A stretch of DNA of 64,000 nucleotides from Burkholderia cepacia GG4 (GTDB lineage: Bacteria; Pseudomonadota; Gammaproteobacteria; Burkholderiales; Burkholderiaceae), in contig NC_018514.1 in the NCBI RefSeq assembly GCF_000292915.1, forward strand, positions 2,666,001 to 2,730,000, in the 5' to 3' direction. The notes beneath the pieces were generated by a model, which saw only the letters and a program-made list of their open reading frames with translations, did no database searches and was not told the DNA's origin. This document shows positions 1 to 11,204 of the stretch, in pieces. How positions within the stretch are numbered: position 1 is the stretch's first letter; every line of letters begins with the position of its first letter. The translations under genes were made by a program, and so were the position numbers.

Positions 1-182
1 GGCGCAAGTACCCCCTTGCTGCCTGCCTGTGCAAGAGCAGGCGTGGCGTGCCCAAGCAACGCGCCACCACCCAGGACGGCGCCGAGGGTGGCGGCGCTGC
101 CGAGCTTGAGAACATCGCGGCGCGAACGACCTGCTCGGTTGAGTTGCTTTGCGGAAGCATTGTTATCGCTACTGTCGGTCAA
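1..182 (-). CDS. Tat-exported protein, N-terminal part
   Basis: The gene runs off the left edge, so only about 60 N-terminal residues are visible. They form a twin-arginine signal: a polar stretch, the motif SRRDVLKLG, a hydrophobic Ala/Gly/Leu region and an ATPALAQA cleavage site. The protein should therefore be exported folded and may bind a cofactor. I chose a TTG start at 180-182 because AAGGAG (191-196) sits at good spacing upstream and no ATG is available in frame. It lies downstream of the SDR gene on the same strand and may be co-transcribed. The mature domain is outside the window, so the function is unknown. Confidence 0.7.
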   Translation of the reverse strand, partial: MTDSSDNNASAKQLNRAGRSRRDVLKLGSAATLGAVLGGGALLGHATPALAQAGSKGVLA

Positions 183-246
183 GATGACTTCTCCTTGCAC
201 TTCGGCCCCTTCTGCGAGCGCAACCAGGCCGGGCCGGATTGAATAA

Positions 247-270
247 CCGCCACGACGTAAAGCGTGGCGG
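247..270. terminator. Inverted repeat between SDR and Tat genes
   Basis: An 8-bp perfect stem (CCGCCACG at 247-254, CGTGGCGG at 263-270) encloses an 8-nt loop. It lies between two genes of the same strand and has no clear T tract. It could be a weak terminator, an attenuator or a processing site. Confidence 0.35.
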
Positions 271-335
271 ACGCGAGATCAGGATGTGGATGAGCCGGGA
301 TGACGTGTCGGGCTCCGGAATCGTGAACTGCAGGC

Positions 336-1082
336 TTAAAGCTGCGAGGCACCGCCGTCGACGACCAGTTCGGTGCCGACGACGTAGGAGGACTCGTCGC
401 TGGCGAGATACAGCGCCGCGTAGGCGATGTCCTCGGCCTTGCCCAGGCGGCCCACCGGAATCGCTGCGGCGAACTCGGCCCGACGGTCGCGAACCCATTC
501 GTCGGGCATGCCCCACTTGGTGATCAGGGGCGTGTTGATCGCGCCGGGCGCGATCGCGTTGAAGCGGATCTTCCGGTCGAGAAACTCATAGGACCAGCTG
601 CGGGCAAGCGATCGAACGGCGGCCTTTGCTGCTGCAGTCAACGAGATGCCATGCTTGCCGGTCCGCGCGACAAACGATGTATTGAGGATGACTGAGGAAC
701 CTTCGCGCAAGTGCGGCAACATCGCTTGAAGCGTGAACACCACACCCTTGACGTTGACGTCCATGATCTCGTCATAGAGCGCGTCGTCGATGTCGTCGAC
801 GGCGGACGGGAAAGCCCAGCCGGCGTTGGCGAACACGACATCCAGGCCGCCGAACTGCGCTGTTACCTCAGCGGCAATCGCCCGCATGTCCTTGATCGAA
901 CGCACGTCGCCCTTGAGAATGATCGCGTTCTCGCCAAGCTCGGCCTTCACACGCTCAAACACGGCATCATCGCGACCCGTAACCGCGACTCGGGCACCTT
1001 CTGCAATGAACAGCTTCGCGGTTGCAAGACCGATGCCACTGGTTCCACCGGTGATCAAAGCCGATTTGTTCTTGAGCCTCAT
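336..1082 (-). CDS. SDR family oxidoreductase, catalytic Tyr replaced
   Basis: This 248-residue protein has the classical short-chain dehydrogenase layout: the NAD(P)-binding TGGTSGIG at residues 11-18, NAG at 86-88, NVKG around 110, and a C-terminal VVDGG. Members of the family reduce or oxidise alcohols, ketones and sugars with NAD(P)H. In the active-site helix the usual YxxxK reads T149-A-A-A-K153, so the catalytic Tyr is Thr (codon ACT) while the Lys is kept. Enzyme activity may therefore be reduced or altered. The Tat-signal gene follows downstream on the same strand. The substrate cannot be told. Confidence 0.85.
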   Translation of the reverse strand: MRLKNKSALITGGTSGIGLATAKLFIAEGARVAVTGRDDAVFERVKAELGENAIILKGDVRSIKDMRAIAAEVTAQFGGLDVVFANAGWAFPSAVDDIDDALYDEIMDVNVKGVVFTLQAMLPHLREGSSVILNTSFVARTGKHGISLTAAAKAAVRSLARSWSYEFLDRKIRFNAIAPGAINTPLITKWGMPDEWVRDRRAEFAAAIPVGRLGKAEDIAYAALYLASDESSYVVGTELVVDGGASQL

Positions 1083-1245
1083 TTTCCATTCCTTTCCATG
1101 TTGTGTGATTGATCAGGCCGAAAGCGCACGACGCAATCGCGCTTGTGCGCTTTGCTCAGCTTGATCGTCCGTGGGAAGTATGGAATGTGAGGCGAGTGGC
1201 GCAAAGGTCTTATAACCCTCAAAAAGCGCCACTCAATCCGAACGA

Positions 1246-1450
1246 ATGAAAAACGTGTCTCGGCGTTCGGTGACGCCGTGCGTGGCGGTGGATTTCCGCG
1301 AGGCGGGGCGGATCGCGGCGCGGTACCTGCTCGAACGCGGGCACGAGGCGATCGGCGTGATCGTCGACGGCTCGGCGAGCGGCGTGCAGGCGGGGCGCGC
1401 TACGACGGCTTCGTCGACGTGATGCGCAAAGGGGGGGCTCGACGGGGGCG
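1246..1450 (+). pseudogene. LacI-family regulator remnant
   Basis: From the ATG at 1246 the frame reads a piece of a LacI/GalR effector domain (CVAVDFREAGRIAARYL, then LERGHEAIGVIVDG). The expected continuation RYDGFVDVMRKGG is found only after a shift near 1403. No DNA-binding domain precedes it and no complete C-terminal half follows. The ends are approximate. This is a decayed fragment and is not expected to be functional. The rest of the 1083-1586 interval shows nothing recognisable. Confidence 0.6.
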
Positions 1451-1586
1451 GCGCCGGGTCGGCACACGGCTGCATAGGCGTGGCGGGCGCATCGGTTGCG
1501 CTCGCGTAGCGCGCGGTTGACGAAGCCGGTCAAGGCGCCGGACGCGCGGCGGCGGGCGGAAACGCGTGAGACCGGGCCCGCCCGCC

Positions 1587-2228
1587 TCACTCGCCTTCGA
1601 CGAGCCGCATCACGATGCGTCGGGCTGAATCGAGATGCGCGACCGTCATCGCGCGTGCGCCGCGAGCATTGCGCGCGCGGCACGCTTGCAGGATGCCGTC
1701 GTGCTCGACCTGGAACGACGGCGTATCCGCGAGCAAGGTAGTCTGCAGGCGCTCGTACCGCTCGACCTGGCTGCGCAACTCCGCGATCGCCTTCAACTGC
1801 CGCTCGTTGCCGCAGCACGAATACAGCAGCGCATGGAATTCACGGTTCAGCTCGCCCTGCCGGCGCGGCACGCTCGATTCGCCGAGCAGCCGGTGCACGA
1901 GTTCGGCGCGCGCGAGCGTTTCGTCGTCGAGCCGCTTCACGCTGCGGTAGATCGCGTCGCCTTCGAGCAGTGCGCGCATGTCGTAGATTTCCTGCACGTC
2001 GGATGCGCTCAGCATCCGCACGACCGCGCCGCGATTGCGGAAGATGTCCAGCAGCCCTTCGCGCTCCAGGCGCTGGATCGCCTCGCGCAGCGGAATCCGG
2101 CTGATCCCGAAGCGCTCGGCGAGATCGCGCTCGACGAGCCGCTCGCCTCCCTGCAACTCGCCGTCGATGATCATTTCCCGCAGCGATGCGGCCACCGCGT
2201 CCGCCGTGGAGTCGAGTCTGGCTTCCAT
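1587..2228 (-). CDS. GntR-family (FCD) transcriptional regulator
   Basis: The protein has an N-terminal winged helix (about residues 8-70, with RLVERDLAERFGISRIPLREAIQRLEREGLL) followed by an all-helical FCD effector domain. FCD regulators usually repress catabolic genes and release DNA on binding a small carboxylic acid. I start at the ATG at 2228 (213 residues). The longer reading from 2273 would run through the operator palindrome at 2256-2265, and GAGGAA lies upstream of the shorter start. The gene is divergent from the OsmC and GST genes, which are its probable targets together with itself. Confidence 0.85.
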   Translation of the reverse strand: MEARLDSTADAVAASLREMIIDGELQGGERLVERDLAERFGISRIPLREAIQRLEREGLLDIFRNRGAVVRMLSASDVQEIYDMRALLEGDAIYRSVKRLDDETLARAELVHRLLGESSVPRRQGELNREFHALLYSCCGNERQLKAIAELRSQVERYERLQTTLLADTPSFQVEHDGILQACRARNARGARAMTVAHLDSARRIVMRLVEGE

Positions 2229-2255
2229 GCCCTTAGGTTCCTCATTTTGGAATAA

Positions 2256-2265
2256 TGGTATACCA
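2256..2265. promoter_or_regulatory. Candidate GntR operator TGGTATACCA
   Basis: A perfect 10-bp palindrome lies in the divergent region between the GntR gene and the OsmC gene. It fits the TNGTNNNACNA pattern known for FCD-type GntR regulators. Its position suggests repression of both transcripts. Confidence 0.65.
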
Positions 2266-2322
2266 AACGGCATTCCGGTGCCACAATGGCAGCCTCACGT
2301 TCCGATAGCAGAGGAGGGCGAG

Positions 2323-2799
2323 ATGGCGCATGGCGAACACAAGTACCGGGTGGCAGTGGAGTGGACCGGCAACCGGGGAACCGGCACGTCGGGGTATCGC
2401 GAATATGGCCGCGATCATGTGATCCGCGCGGGTTCGAAGCCGGACATTCCGGGCTCGTCGGACCCGGCGTTCCGCGGTGACGCGGCGCGCTGGAATCCGG
2501 AAGACCTGCTGCTGGCGTCGGCATCGGCATGCCACAAGCTCTGGTATCTGCATCTGTGTGCCGATGCGGGCATCCGCGTGCTCGCGTATGTCGACGATGC
2601 CGAAGGAACGATGCTCGACAGCCCCGAGCAGGGGCGCTTCACCGAAATCGTGCTGCACCCGCGCGTGACGATCCGCGCGGGCGACGATCGTGCGCTGGCG
2701 GAGCGGCTGCATCATGACGCGCATGCGAAGTGCTATGTCGCGAACTCCGTCAACTTCCCGATCCGGTGCGAACCGGTGATCGAGTTCGCCGCCGAGTGA
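2323..2799 (+). CDS. OsmC family protein
   Basis: This 158-residue protein has the OsmC/Ohr fold, a family of Cys-based peroxidases and related proteins. The two conserved cysteines are seen in SASACHKLWYLH and HAKCYVANSV. The ATG at 2323 follows AGGAGG. Its stop codon overlaps the start of the GST gene by one base, so the two are translationally coupled. The pairing with GST and a GntR regulator suggests handling of a peroxide or electrophile, but the substrate is not evident. Confidence 0.85.
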   Translation: MAHGEHKYRVAVEWTGNRGTGTSGYREYGRDHVIRAGSKPDIPGSSDPAFRGDAARWNPEDLLLASASACHKLWYLHLCADAGIRVLAYVDDAEGTMLDSPEQGRFTEIVLHPRVTIRAGDDRALAERLHHDAHAKCYVANSVNFPIRCEPVIEFAAE

Positions 2800-3464
2800 T
2801 GCAAGCGATGGAGACGACGTTGAAGCTGTTCTACTACCCGGGCAACGCAAGCATGGCGCCCCATTTCGTGCTGGAAGAAATCGGGAAGCCGTTCGAGCTG
2901 GCGTTCGTCGACCGCACGCGCGACCAGCACAAGTCGCCCGAGTACCTCGCACTCAATCCGAACGGCCTCATTCCGGTGCTGGTCGACGGTGACCTGGTGT
3001 TGTACGAGACCGCCGCGATTTGTCTGCATCTCGCCGATACGCATCCGGAGCAGCGGCTTGCCCCGGCGCTCGGTACGCTCGAGCGAGCCCGCTTCTACAA
3101 GTGGCTGATGTGGTTGACCAACACGCTGCAGGCGACGTTGATCGCGTATTTCTACCCGGAGCGATGGGTCGACGCGGGCAACGCGGCGGGCGCCGCGCAG
3201 GTGAAGGCGCATGCGGAAGAGAAGGTCACCACGCTGCTGGATCTGCTCGAGGAACAGCTCGACGCAAGCGGCGGCCCCTGGCTGCTCGGTGCGCACTACA
3301 CGGTGCTCGATCCGTATGCGTTGATGCTGTGTCGCTGGACGCGGGGCTTCACCGAGCCGGCGCGACAACGTCCGCGGCTCAGCGATTATCTGCAGCAGGT
3401 ACTCGCGCGCCCGGCGATCCAGCGCGCATTGAAGACGGAAGGGCTCGCGGCGCCCTGGGTGTAA
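2799..3464 (+). CDS. Glutathione S-transferase family protein
   Basis: An N-terminal thioredoxin-like domain (LKLFYYPGNASMAPHFVLEE; then LNPNGLIPVL and the glutathione-contact YETAAI) is followed by an all-helical C-terminal domain ending near GPWLLGAHYTVLDPYALM. It should conjugate or otherwise use glutathione in the cytoplasm. The ATG at 2799 overlaps the OsmC stop (TGATG); an ATG three codons later at 2808 is also possible. Length (221 residues) is normal for the family. Confidence 0.88.
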   Translation: MQAMETTLKLFYYPGNASMAPHFVLEEIGKPFELAFVDRTRDQHKSPEYLALNPNGLIPVLVDGDLVLYETAAICLHLADTHPEQRLAPALGTLERARFYKWLMWLTNTLQATLIAYFYPERWVDAGNAAGAAQVKAHAEEKVTTLLDLLEEQLDASGGPWLLGAHYTVLDPYALMLCRWTRGFTEPARQRPRLSDYLQQVLARPAIQRALKTEGLAAPWV

Positions 3465-3564
3465 CCGGATCTACAAGCCGTCAGGGTTCCCTGCGACACG
3501 AGTGACGGTTGGTTTTCAGGTTACCGCACAGTTCTGATGAAGCAAGCGCAATCCGGTACTCGCT

Positions 3565-3589
3565 CCGCCGTCGTCGGAGACGACGGCGG
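3565..3589. terminator. Hairpin between convergent GST and LysR genes
   Basis: An 11-bp perfect stem (3565-3575 with 3579-3589) has a 3-nt loop and lies between two convergent genes. No T tract is present, so it may act by hairpin alone or with Rho. The rest of 3465-3704 holds nothing recognisable. Confidence 0.5.
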
Positions 3590-3704
3590 CGAGGATCGCG
3601 TACTGACGACTTTTCTGATTGCATGGAGCGTGGCGCTGTTGTCGCAGAGCCATGAGCGGCGACCCTGTTCTCCACGCTGCTGCGGCGGACCCTGTCCCCC
3701 AGCC

Positions 3705-4655
3705 TCACAGCACGACCCCGTACACCGCCCTTGCAGCCACACGAATCGCATCGGCCATCACCTCGACGGCCGGCGAATGCAGCCGGTCGGTGCGCGTGAT
3801 GATTCCGAAATCGTCCATCCGGCAATCCATCTCCAGCGGCAGCACCGTGACGATCCCGTGTCGCGCGTAGTACAGCGCGACGTCCTCCGCGAGCACGGCG
3901 ATCATGTCGCTCTGTTCGATCAACTGCGTGATGAACAGCAGCGCGGCCGTCTCGACGACGTTCGCGGGCGGCGCGAGGCTCGCGCGCTGGAACACGAGCT
4001 CGAAGCGATGGCGCAGCACGCTGCCGGCCGGCGGCATGACCCACGCGGCGCGCTGCACGTCGGCGAGCGACAGCGGCGCCTGCGCGAGCAGCGGATGGCC
4101 GGGCCGTACGACCGCGGCGACCGGCTCGCCCGACAGCGGCTCGTAGCGCAGGTGCAGCTTGTCGTGTTCGGCGGACAGCCGGCCGAGCACGATGTCGAGC
4201 TTGTCCTGCGCGAGGTGTTCGAGCAGCGCGTTGCTGGTGTCGATCGCGACGGACACGCGCACGTTTGCATGTGTCCCCTTCACGGCCGCGACGGCCGGCG
4301 GCACGAGCCGCAGCCCCGGCGACGTGATCGCGCCCACCGCCACATGCCCGAGATGGCCGGCCTTCAGTGCGGCCAGCTCCTCGCGCGCCTGGTCGAGGCT
4401 GCCGAGCGCCGCGCGCGCGTGGCGGATCAGCGCGTCGCCATACAGCGTCGGCCGCATCCCGCGCGGCAGCCGCTCGAACAGCACCGCGCCGATCGATTCC
4501 TCGAGTTCGCGCAGCAGCTTCGACGCGGCCGGCTGCGTCATGTTCAGCGCGGCCGCCGCGCGATGGATGCTGCCTTCGTCGGCGAGCGCGACGACCAGCA
4601 GGAGCTGGCGGGTCTTCAGGCGGCTGCGGTTTCCCCACGGGCTGGCATCGAGCAT
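3705..4655 (-). CDS. gbpR: LysR-type regulator, GbpR-like
   Basis: The protein has an N-terminal helix-turn-helix (about residues 15-75, DEGSIHRAAAALNMTQPAASKLLRELE) and a periplasmic-binding-like effector domain. Length (316 residues) is normal. It is divergent from the L-arabinose operon, the arrangement known for GbpR, which activates sugar-binding-protein genes in Azospirillum in response to L-arabinose, D-galactose or D-fucose. I infer the same role here. No strong ribosome binding site precedes the chosen ATG at 4655. Confidence 0.82.
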   Translation of the reverse strand: MLDASPWGNRSRLKTRQLLLVVALADEGSIHRAAAALNMTQPAASKLLRELEESIGAVLFERLPRGMRPTLYGDALIRHARAALGSLDQAREELAALKAGHLGHVAVGAITSPGLRLVPPAVAAVKGTHANVRVSVAIDTSNALLEHLAQDKLDIVLGRLSAEHDKLHLRYEPLSGEPVAAVVRPGHPLLAQAPLSLADVQRAAWVMPPAGSVLRHRFELVFQRASLAPPANVVETAALLFITQLIEQSDMIAVLAEDVALYYARHGIVTVLPLEMDCRMDDFGIITRTDRLHSPAVEVMADAIRVAARAVYGVVL

Positions 4656-4666
4656 CGTACGGGTTT

Positions 4667-4690
4667 ATATCGATATCAGAATCGATATCG
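4667..4690. promoter_or_regulatory. Candidate GbpR binding region with ATCGAT repeats
   Basis: The divergent region has a 10-bp palindrome ATATCGATAT (4667-4676) and two direct copies of GATATC (4672-4677 and 4684-4689), twelve bases apart. This is a plausible LysR-type site controlling both the regulator and the arabinose operon. Confidence 0.5.
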
Positions 4691-4769
4691 TAATCGCCCA
4701 AAACGTCATTAGCGAGTTATCAAAATTCTGCCCATACTGCGCCGGTATCCCGTCACCACAGGACTGACG

Positions 4770-6521
4770 ATGTCGGCAACGAAACCCAGGCTGCGCTCCA
4801 CCCAATGGTTCGGCACGAACGACAAGAACGGCTTCATGTACCGGAGCTGGATGAAGAACCAGGGCATCCCCGATCACGAGTTCGATGGCCGGCCGATCAT
4901 CGGCATCTGCAACACGTGGTCCGAACTCACGCCGTGCAACGCGCACTTCCGCAAGCTGGCCGAGCACGTGAAGCGCGGGATCTCCGAAGCGGGCGGGTTC
5001 CCGGTCGAGTTCCCGGTGTTCTCGAACGGCGAATCGAACCTGCGGCCGTCGGCGATGCTCACGCGCAACCTGGCGTCGATGGACGTCGAGGAAGCGATCC
5101 GCGGCAACCCGATCGACGCGGTCGTGCTGCTCGCCGGCTGCGACAAGACGACCCCCGCGCTGCTGATGGGCGCGGCGAGCTGCGACGTGCCGGCGATCGT
5201 CGTGTCGGGCGGCCCGATGCTGAACGGCAAGCTCGAAGGCAAGAACATCGGCTCGGGCACGGCGGTGTGGCAGCTGCACGAATCGCTCAAGGCCGGCGAG
5301 ATCGACCTGCATCACTTCCTGTCGGCCGAAGCCGGCATGTCGCGCTCGGCCGGCACCTGCAACACGATGGGCACCGCGTCGACGATGGCGTGCATGGCCG
5401 AGGCGCTCGGCGTCTCGTTGCCGCACAACGCGGCGATCCCGGCCGTCGATTCGCGTCGCTACGTGCTCGCGCACATGTCGGGCATCCGGATCGTCGAGAT
5501 GGCGCTCGACGGGCTCGTGCTGTCGAAGGTCCTGACGCGCGCCGCATTCGAGAACGCGATCCGCGCGAACGCGGCGATCGGCGGCTCGACCAACGCGGTG
5601 ATTCACCTGAAGGCGATCGCGGGGCGCATCGGCGTGCCGCTCGAACTCGAGGACTGGATGCGCATCGGCCGCGACACGCCGACGATCGTCGACCTGATGC
5701 CGTCGGGGCGCTTCCTGATGGAGGAGTTCTATTACGCTGGCGGGCTGCCGGCCGTGCTCCGCCGGCTCGGCGAAGGCGGGCTGCTGCCGAACCCCGACGC
5801 GCTGACGGTCAACGGCAAATCGCTGTGGGACAACGTGCGCGAAGCGCCGAACTACGACGACGAGGTGATCCGTCCGCTCGACCGGCCGCTGATCTCGGAC
5901 GGCGGCATCCGCATCCTGCGCGGCAATCTCGCGCCGCGCGGCGCGGTGCTGAAGCCGTCGGCGGCGAGCCCCGAGCTGTTGAAGCATCGCGGTCGCGCAG
6001 TGGTGTTCGAGAACTTCGATCACTACAAGGCCACGATCAACGACGAAGCGCTCGACGTGGACGCGAGCTCGGTGCTGGTGCTGAAGAACTGCGGGCCGCG
6101 CGGTTATCCGGGGATGGCCGAGGTCGGCAACATGGGTCTGCCGCCGAAGCTGCTGCGCCAGGGCGTGAAGGACATGGTGCGGATCTCCGATGCGCGGATG
6201 AGCGGCACCGCGTACGGCACGGTCGTGCTGCACGTCGCGCCGGAAGCGGCCGCGGGCGGGCCGCTGGCCGCCGTGCGCAACGGCGACTGGATCGAGCTCG
6301 ACTGCGAGGCCGGCACGCTGCATCTCGACATTTCGGATGACGAATTGAAGCGCCGCCTGTCGGACGTCGATCCGACCGCGGCGCCGGGCGTGGCCGGGCA
6401 GCTCGGCAAGGGCGGCTACGCGCGGCTGTACATCGATCACGTGCTGCAGGCCGACGAGGGGTGCGACCTCGACTTCCTGGTCGGCACGCGCGGCGCGGAC
6501 GTGCCGAGTCATTCGCATTGA
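4770..6521 (+). CDS. araC: L-arabonate dehydratase (IlvD/Edd family)
   Basis: This 583-residue enzyme belongs to the IlvD/Edd iron-sulfur dehydratases. Cluster cysteines are C56 (SELTPCN), C124 (AGCDKTTPA) and C197 (GTCNTMG). Its length and its neighbours match the sugar-acid branch that turns L-arabonate into 2-keto-3-deoxy-L-arabonate. It is the first gene of an operon encoding the whole non-phosphorylative route. The symbol follows Azospirillum usage and has nothing to do with the enteric AraC regulator. D-fuconate or D-xylonate could be side substrates. Confidence 0.88.
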   Translation: MSATKPRLRSTQWFGTNDKNGFMYRSWMKNQGIPDHEFDGRPIIGICNTWSELTPCNAHFRKLAEHVKRGISEAGGFPVEFPVFSNGESNLRPSAMLTRNLASMDVEEAIRGNPIDAVVLLAGCDKTTPALLMGAASCDVPAIVVSGGPMLNGKLEGKNIGSGTAVWQLHESLKAGEIDLHHFLSAEAGMSRSAGTCNTMGTASTMACMAEALGVSLPHNAAIPAVDSRRYVLAHMSGIRIVEMALDGLVLSKVLTRAAFENAIRANAAIGGSTNAVIHLKAIAGRIGVPLELEDWMRIGRDTPTIVDLMPSGRFLMEEFYYAGGLPAVLRRLGEGGLLPNPDALTVNGKSLWDNVREAPNYDDEVIRPLDRPLISDGGIRILRGNLAPRGAVLKPSAASPELLKHRGRAVVFENFDHYKATINDEALDVDASSVLVLKNCGPRGYPGMAEVGNMGLPPKLLRQGVKDMVRISDARMSGTAYGTVVLHVAPEAAAGGPLAAVRNGDWIELDCEAGTLHLDISDDELKRRLSDVDPTAAPGVAGQLGKGGYARLYIDHVLQADEGCDLDFLVGTRGADVPSHSH

Positions 6522-6622
6522 GCGGCAGGCGGGGCGCGGGCAACGGCTCGCGCAACGTGAAGTGGTGAGTGAAACCTTGAAGGCTTGATGGCCTCGCCTC
6601 GAGGCCGACGCAGGACCCGACC

Positions 6623-7552
6623 ATGACATCGAGCAGCACGCCGCGCCATCGCGGCATCTTCCCCGTCGTCCCGACGACGTTTACCGACGCCGGCGAGCTC
6701 GACCTCGCGAGCCAGAAGCGCGCGGTCGACTTTATGATCGACGCGGGCTCGGACGGCCTGTGCATCCTCGCGAACTTCTCCGAGCAATTCGCGATCACCG
6801 ACGACGAACGCGACGTGCTCACGCGCACGATCCTCGAACACGTCGCCGGCCGCGTGCCGGTGATCGTCACGACGTCGCATTACAGCACGCAGGTGTGCGC
6901 GGCGCGCAGCCTGCGTGCGCAGCAGCTCGGCGCGGCGATGGTGATGGCGATGCCGCCGTATCACGGCGCGACGTTCCGCGTGCCCGAAGCGCAGATCTTC
7001 GACTTCTTTGCGCGTGTGTCGGACGCGATCGACATCCCGATCATGATCCAGGACGCGCCCGCGAGCGGCACCGCGCTGTCCGCGCCGTTCCTCGCCCGGA
7101 TGGCGCGCGAGATCGAGCAGGTCGCGTACTTCAAGATCGAGACGCCCGGCGCCGCGAACAAGCTGCGCGAGCTGATCCGGCTCGGCGGCGACGCGATCGA
7201 AGGGCCGTGGGACGGCGAGGAAGCGATCACGCTGCTCGCCGACCTGCATGCCGGTGCGACCGGCGCGATGACGGGCGGCGGGTTTCCGGACGGCATTCGG
7301 CCGATCCTCGACGCGTTCCGCGAAGGCCGGCACGACGATGCGTTTGCGCGCTATCAGGCGTGGCTGCCGCTGATCAATCACGAGAACCGCCAGTCCGGGA
7401 TCCTCACCGCGAAGGCGCTGATGCGCGAAGGCGGCGTGATCGCGTGCGAGCGGCCGCGGCATCCGATGCCGGAACTGCATCCGGACACGCGCGCGGAGCT
7501 GCTCGCGATCGCACGCCGGCTCGATCCGCTCGTGCTGCGCTGGGCGCACTGA
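6623..7552 (+). CDS. araD: 2-keto-3-deoxy-L-arabonate dehydratase (DapA family)
   Basis: This 309-residue TIM barrel of the DapA/Nal class has the Schiff-base lysine K171 in VAYFKIETPG and the conserved early PTTF. Size and context match the Azospirillum enzyme that dehydrates 2-keto-3-deoxy-L-arabonate to 2-oxoglutarate semialdehyde. An aldolase reaction giving pyruvate and glycolaldehyde is less likely because the operon otherwise follows the dehydratase route. It lies 101 bp after the arabonate dehydratase gene. Confidence 0.85.
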   Translation: MTSSSTPRHRGIFPVVPTTFTDAGELDLASQKRAVDFMIDAGSDGLCILANFSEQFAITDDERDVLTRTILEHVAGRVPVIVTTSHYSTQVCAARSLRAQQLGAAMVMAMPPYHGATFRVPEAQIFDFFARVSDAIDIPIMIQDAPASGTALSAPFLARMAREIEQVAYFKIETPGAANKLRELIRLGGDAIEGPWDGEEAITLLADLHAGATGAMTGGGFPDGIRPILDAFREGRHDDAFARYQAWLPLINHENRQSGILTAKALMREGGVIACERPRHPMPELHPDTRAELLAIARRLDPLVLRWAH

Positions 7553-8506
<954 letters not shown>

Positions 8507-8586
8507 CAGCGTGCCGGCACGCGCCACCGCGAGCACGACCGCGCACGACGGAAGTTGAAGACCCAAGCCAATACAAGGAGACACGC

Positions 8587-9591
8587 ATGAACCGCACGAT
8601 TCGCCGACACACCCTGCGCGCGCTGCTGGCCGCACTTTGCCTCGCGCCGCTCGGCATGCAGGGCGCCGCGCACGCCGACGCGCCGCTGAAGATCGGCTTC
8701 CTGGTGAAAATGCCCGAGCAGGCATGGTTCATCAACGAGCAGAACGCGGCCGCCGCGCTCGGCCAGAAGGAGAGTTTCTCGGTCGTGAAGATCGGCACGC
8801 CGGACGGCGAGAAAGTGCTGGCCGCGATCGACAACCTCAACTCGCAAGGCGCGCAGGGCTTCGTGATCTGCGCGCCCGACGTGCGCCTCGGCCCGGCGAT
8901 CGCCGCGCGCGCGAAGCGCTACAACATGAAGTTCGTGACCGTCGACGACCAGCTCGTCGATTCGACCGGCAAGCCGCTCACGAATGTGCCGCACCTCGGG
9001 ATGTCGGCCACCAAGATCGGCAACCAGGTCGGCCAGGCGATCGCCGACGAGATGAAGCGGCGCGGCTGGAAGCCGGAGGAAGTCGGCGCGTTGCGCATCA
9101 CCAACTACGAGCTGCCGACGGCGAAGCTGCGCACCGATGGCGCGACACAGGCGCTGCTCGCGAACGGCTTCCGCAAGGAGAACATCTTCGATGCGCCGCA
9201 GAAGACGACCGACGACAGCGGTGGCCTCGAGGCGGCCTTCCCGGTGCTCTCACGCCATCCGAACGTGAAGAAGTGGGTGGTCTTTGCGCTGAACGAGGAA
9301 ACCGTGCTCGGCGCGGTGCGCGCGACCGAACAGCTGCACATCCCGGCGGCCGACGTGATCGGCGTCGGCATCAACGGCGCGGGCGAGGCGTTCGCCGAAT
9401 TCCAGAAGAAGGAGCCGACCGGCTTCTACGGGACGATCGCGGTCAGCTCGACGAACCACGGCAAGGACAGCACGCAGAACCTCGTCGACTGGATTCGCAA
9501 CGGCAAGACGCCGCAGGCCGACACGCAGACGAGCGGCAAGCTGATGACCCGCGCGAACTGGCAGGCCGTGCGCGCCGAGCTCGGCATCTGA
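8587..9591 (+). CDS. araF: L-arabinose ABC transporter, periplasmic binding protein
   Basis: A signal peptide ([18 protein letters not shown] up to AAHA) is followed by a sugar-binding fold that begins [15 protein letters not shown]. Length (334 residues) and sequence style match AraF. It captures L-arabinose, and perhaps galactose or fucose, in the periplasm for AraGH. The start has AAGGAG at good spacing. It is followed directly by the ATPase and permease genes. Confidence 0.9.
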   Translation: MNRTIRRHTLRALLAALCLAPLGMQGAAHADAPLKIGFLVKMPEQAWFINEQNAAAALGQKESFSVVKIGTPDGEKVLAAIDNLNSQGAQGFVICAPDVRLGPAIAARAKRYNMKFVTVDDQLVDSTGKPLTNVPHLGMSATKIGNQVGQAIADEMKRRGWKPEEVGALRITNYELPTAKLRTDGATQALLANGFRKENIFDAPQKTTDDSGGLEAAFPVLSRHPNVKKWVVFALNEETVLGAVRATEQLHIPAADVIGVGINGAGEAFAEFQKKEPTGFYGTIAVSSTNHGKDSTQNLVDWIRNGKTPQADTQTSGKLMTRANWQAVRAELGI

Positions 9592-9611
9592 GCGTGCGGG
9601 GCGAGGACGCG

Positions 9612-11174
<1,563 letters not shown>

Positions 11175-11204
11175 CGGCCTGCAGTCAACCGGAAAGCAAA
11201 CGTT

